Part shown: one piece after another, positions 7,435 to 9,294 of the stretch | Layout: each line of letters starts with the position of its first letter | Position numbering within the stretch: the stretch's first letter is position 1 | Assembly: GCA_018665625.1 (NCBI GenBank) | Contig: JABJCF010000292.1 | Span: 1-9,294 of the forward strand | DNA length: 9,294 nucleotides | Direction: 5' to 3' | Origin: Nitrospina sp. | Lineage (GTDB): Bacteria > Nitrospinota > Nitrospinia > Nitrospinales > VA-1 | Notes under the pieces: model-generated | The model's database searches: none | What the model saw: only the letters and a program-made list of their open reading frames with translations | Told to the model about the DNA's origin: nothing | Position numbers and translations under genes: made by a program

Positions 7435-8996
7435 AGAAAGAAATCAAAACCCTGTTATTTATACTTTGGGGATCATTGCTCCTTTATTTTCCGGGGACGT
7501 CATTTTCTGAGCCTTCCCTCACCCAAAAAGTATTCACGGGTTATGAACTAGCTCAAGACTGGGATATTGTTGCGGCCGAAGAAGTTGCAAACGCTCTCCT
7601 AGAAAAATATCCTGAATCGGGTGACGCTCATTTTCTCAGCGCGCGGATTGAATTTTTAAAAGGAAACTATGATCGCGCCTGGGAAATTCTTAAAAGGGTG
7701 GGGGACAATTTCAAAGAAGTGGCCGACTTCAAAAAACGCGTCAATGCCACACGCAAAGCCTCCAAGAATTTTATCACCCGGGAAACCGAGCATTTTCTTC
7801 TGCGTTATGAGGAAGGCCCCGATGAAATTCTTCTGCATTACGCAGAAGAGGCACTGGAAAAATCCTATCAAGTACTGGGAAAAATTCTCGGGCATTTCCC
7901 CGAAGAAAAAGTTCTCATCGAGATTTATCCCGACCGAGAGCCCTTTTCTAAAATTTCTCCCCTGACGTTACAAGACATTCTTACCTCGGGAACGGTCGCG
8001 CTTTGCAAATACAATCGCATAATGATGATATCGCCAGGGTCGTTGGTTCGAGGGTACAACTGGATGGATACCCTAAGCCACGAATATGTTCATTACCTTC
8101 TCACCAAGAAGAGTCGCAACAGACTTCCTCTTTGGATGCACGAAGGAATAGCAAAACTTCTGGAAACAAAATGGCGCGATGAACCCAATTATATGTCCCC
8201 TATTATGGAGACCATTCTTTCCGGGGCTCTAAAAAACGACTATCGAGTTCCATTAGAAGATATGATGCCTTCACTGGCAAAGCTGAAAACGGCAAAAGAT
8301 GTCCAACTGGCATATGCAGAAGTTTCCACGATGATGGAGTATCTTGTAGAATCGAAGGGTATAGAGATTTTCCCTCTACTCCTGGAAGACTTGGCTCAGG
8401 GAAAAGTTTTTGAAGAAAGCTTTGAAGTAAGGAGTGGATCTGACATTTCTGCTTTCCAAAGCAATTGGGAAATATGGGCCAAAAATAAAGATCTTAAGTT
8501 TATTCCGGGCATCGTCCCTTTGACTAAAGAATTCAAAAGTAAAAACCCTCTGGAACCCGAAAAAGATTTTAAGGGAATGGGTACTCGGCGGGCACAGGAT
8601 TTAACCTTTCTAGGTGATATTTTAAAATCCCGCGATCATTACGCTGCGGCAATCCTTGAATATCGAAAAGCAAAAGAAGAGTCTCCCACGCATTCACCCA
8701 TATTATTCAATAAACTTGCAAACACCTATATTCAAACGCGGAAATACGATGAAGCAGAATCGCTTCTAAAAGAAAGCCTGGAGTATTATTCGAATTTCCA
8801 TACCACCCTTGCCAATTTGGGTGAACTTTATTTTGTAAGTGAGAGATATGATGGTGCCCGAAATTATTTTGAAAAGGCAGCAAAAATTAACCCCTTCAAT
8901 CCCTTCATACATGTAAGGTTGATAGAGTTGTATGACCGCATGAAAATGCCTAAAGAAAAGAAATTACAAACCCAGCTGTTCAGCTTAATAGATTGA
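7431..8996 (+). CDS. Secreted gluzincin-type zinc metallopeptidase with TPR repeats (peptidase MA-like)
   Basis: Length 521 aa. A signal peptide covers residues 1-26 (LLFILWGSLLLYF core, cleavage likely after SFS); there is no lipobox, so a soluble periplasmic or secreted protein is expected. Residues 34-110 form N-terminal TPR-like helices. The peptidase region (about 115-350) contains HEYVH (217-221) and, 17 residues after its second His, WMHEGIA with Glu238 as third zinc ligand. This arrangement is typical of the peptidase MA-like/DUF1570 group. The upstream SGTVALCKYNRIMMISPGS (186-204) also fits that group. Residues 387-515 hold about four TPRs for protein binding. The start codon overlaps the preceding stop (ATGA), implying coupled translation, and the stop lies 10 bases before the MoxR start. 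All zinc-site residues are intact, so activity is plausible; the substrate is unknown. A purely structural TPR scaffold is less likely. Confidence 0.88.
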   Translation: MKKEIKTLLFILWGSLLLYFPGTSFSEPSLTQKVFTGYELAQDWDIVAAEEVANALLEKYPESGDAHFLSARIEFLKGNYDRAWEILKRVGDNFKEVADFKKRVNATRKASKNFITRETEHFLLRYEEGPDEILLHYAEEALEKSYQVLGKILGHFPEEKVLIEIYPDREPFSKISPLTLQDILTSGTVALCKYNRIMMISPGSLVRGYNWMDTLSHEYVHYLLTKKSRNRLPLWMHEGIAKLLETKWRDEPNYMSPIMETILSGALKNDYRVPLEDMMPSLAKLKTAKDVQLAYAEVSTMMEYLVESKGIEIFPLLLEDLAQGKVFEESFEVRSGSDISAFQSNWEIWAKNKDLKFIPGIVPLTKEFKSKNPLEPEKDFKGMGTRRAQDLTFLGDILKSRDHYAAAILEYRKAKEESPTHSPILFNKLANTYIQTRKYDEAESLLKESLEYYSNFHTTLANLGELYFVSERYDGARNYFEKAAKINPFNPFIHVRLIELYDRMKMPKEKKLQTQLFSLID

Positions 8997-9006
8997 GGTT
9001 TTTTGA

Positions 9007-9294
9007 ATGGAAGATTTAGAACTTGCGCAAGAGTTGTTAAAAGCGAAAAAAAATGTAGTCAATGAAATACAAAAAGTAATTGTAGGACAAGATGAAGTCA
9101 TCGAAGATCTGCTGGTCGCCCTTTTTTCAAAGGGTCATTGTCTTTTTGTAGGAGTTCCGGGACTAGCTAAAACACTATTGGTCAGCACACTTGCGCAAGT
9201 GTTAAACCTTGGGTTCAGCCGTATTCAATTCACACCCGACCTAATGCCCTCAGATATTACAGGAACAGACATCCTTCACGAAGATTCTGCTTCC
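9007..9294 (+). CDS. MoxR-family AAA+ ATPase, N-terminal part (3' partial)
   Basis: The first 96 codons of a MoxR-type ATPase, open to the window edge. MoxR proteins are cytoplasmic chaperone-like ATPases that act on partner complexes, usually with DUF58 and VWA-domain proteins encoded next to them. Visible features are [20 protein letters not shown] (24-43), Walker A GVPGLAKT (49-56) and [19 protein letters not shown] (72-90), all classic MoxR signatures. Walker B, sensor and arginine-finger regions lie outside the window. The ATG is preceded by GAGG at 8995-8998, which overlaps the upstream stop codon, so translation is probably coupled to the metallopeptidase gene. DUF58 and BatA/BatB-type genes would be expected downstream but cannot be seen. 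Confidence 0.95.
   Translation, partial: MEDLELAQELLKAKKNVVNEIQKVIVGQDEVIEDLLVALFSKGHCLFVGVPGLAKTLLVSTLAQVLNLGFSRIQFTPDLMPSDITGTDILHEDSAS

Noticed and set aside
7669..7965. Overlapping plus-strand frame of 98 codons inside the metallopeptidase gene
   Set aside because: It is out of frame with a clear peptidase gene and its translation is lysine/proline-rich without recognisable motifs.

Overview
The window looks like a chromosomal segment of a Gram-negative bacterium of moderate to low GC. It encodes a chemoreceptor, an exported diheme c-type cytochrome peroxidase, signal peptides and inner-membrane proteins with large periplasmic parts. The protein set would fit a Nitrospinota-like or deltaproteobacterial-type lineage, but that placement is inference from gene content and base composition only. 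There are no mobile elements, tRNAs, rRNAs or CRISPR arrays, and coding density is high, so the locus reads as vertically inherited core or lineage-specific sequence.

Layout: (1) Bases 2-502 (+) hold the C-terminal signalling domain of a methyl-accepting chemotaxis protein cut by the window edge, closed by a strong intrinsic terminator at 528-561. (2) Bases 3152 down to 576 (-) hold a compact four-gene operon. In transcription order it encodes a membrane-anchored, His/Met-rich exported protein of unknown function, a cytoplasmic PpiC-type parvulin, MsrA and a diheme cytochrome c peroxidase. The theme is protein folding and peroxide or methionine-oxidation defence, spread over cytoplasm and periplasm. 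(3) A 152-base divergent intergenic region (3153-3304) holds candidate promoters for both directions. (4) From 3305 (+) a second gene cluster runs off the right edge: a slipin/stomatin SPFH protein, a 1106-residue DUF4175-like membrane protein with a huge periplasmic coiled coil, a secreted zinc metallopeptidase with TPRs, and the N-terminus of a MoxR AAA+ ATPase.

The right-hand cluster is the most interesting part. MoxR ATPases normally sit with DUF58 and von Willebrand A-domain genes and act as chaperones on membrane or periplasmic partners. Here the three last genes are packed with a 4-base overlap and a 10-base gap, which suggests that the coiled-coil protein, the secreted peptidase and the ATPase form one cell-envelope system. 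No member has a function that can be assigned from sequence beyond its family.
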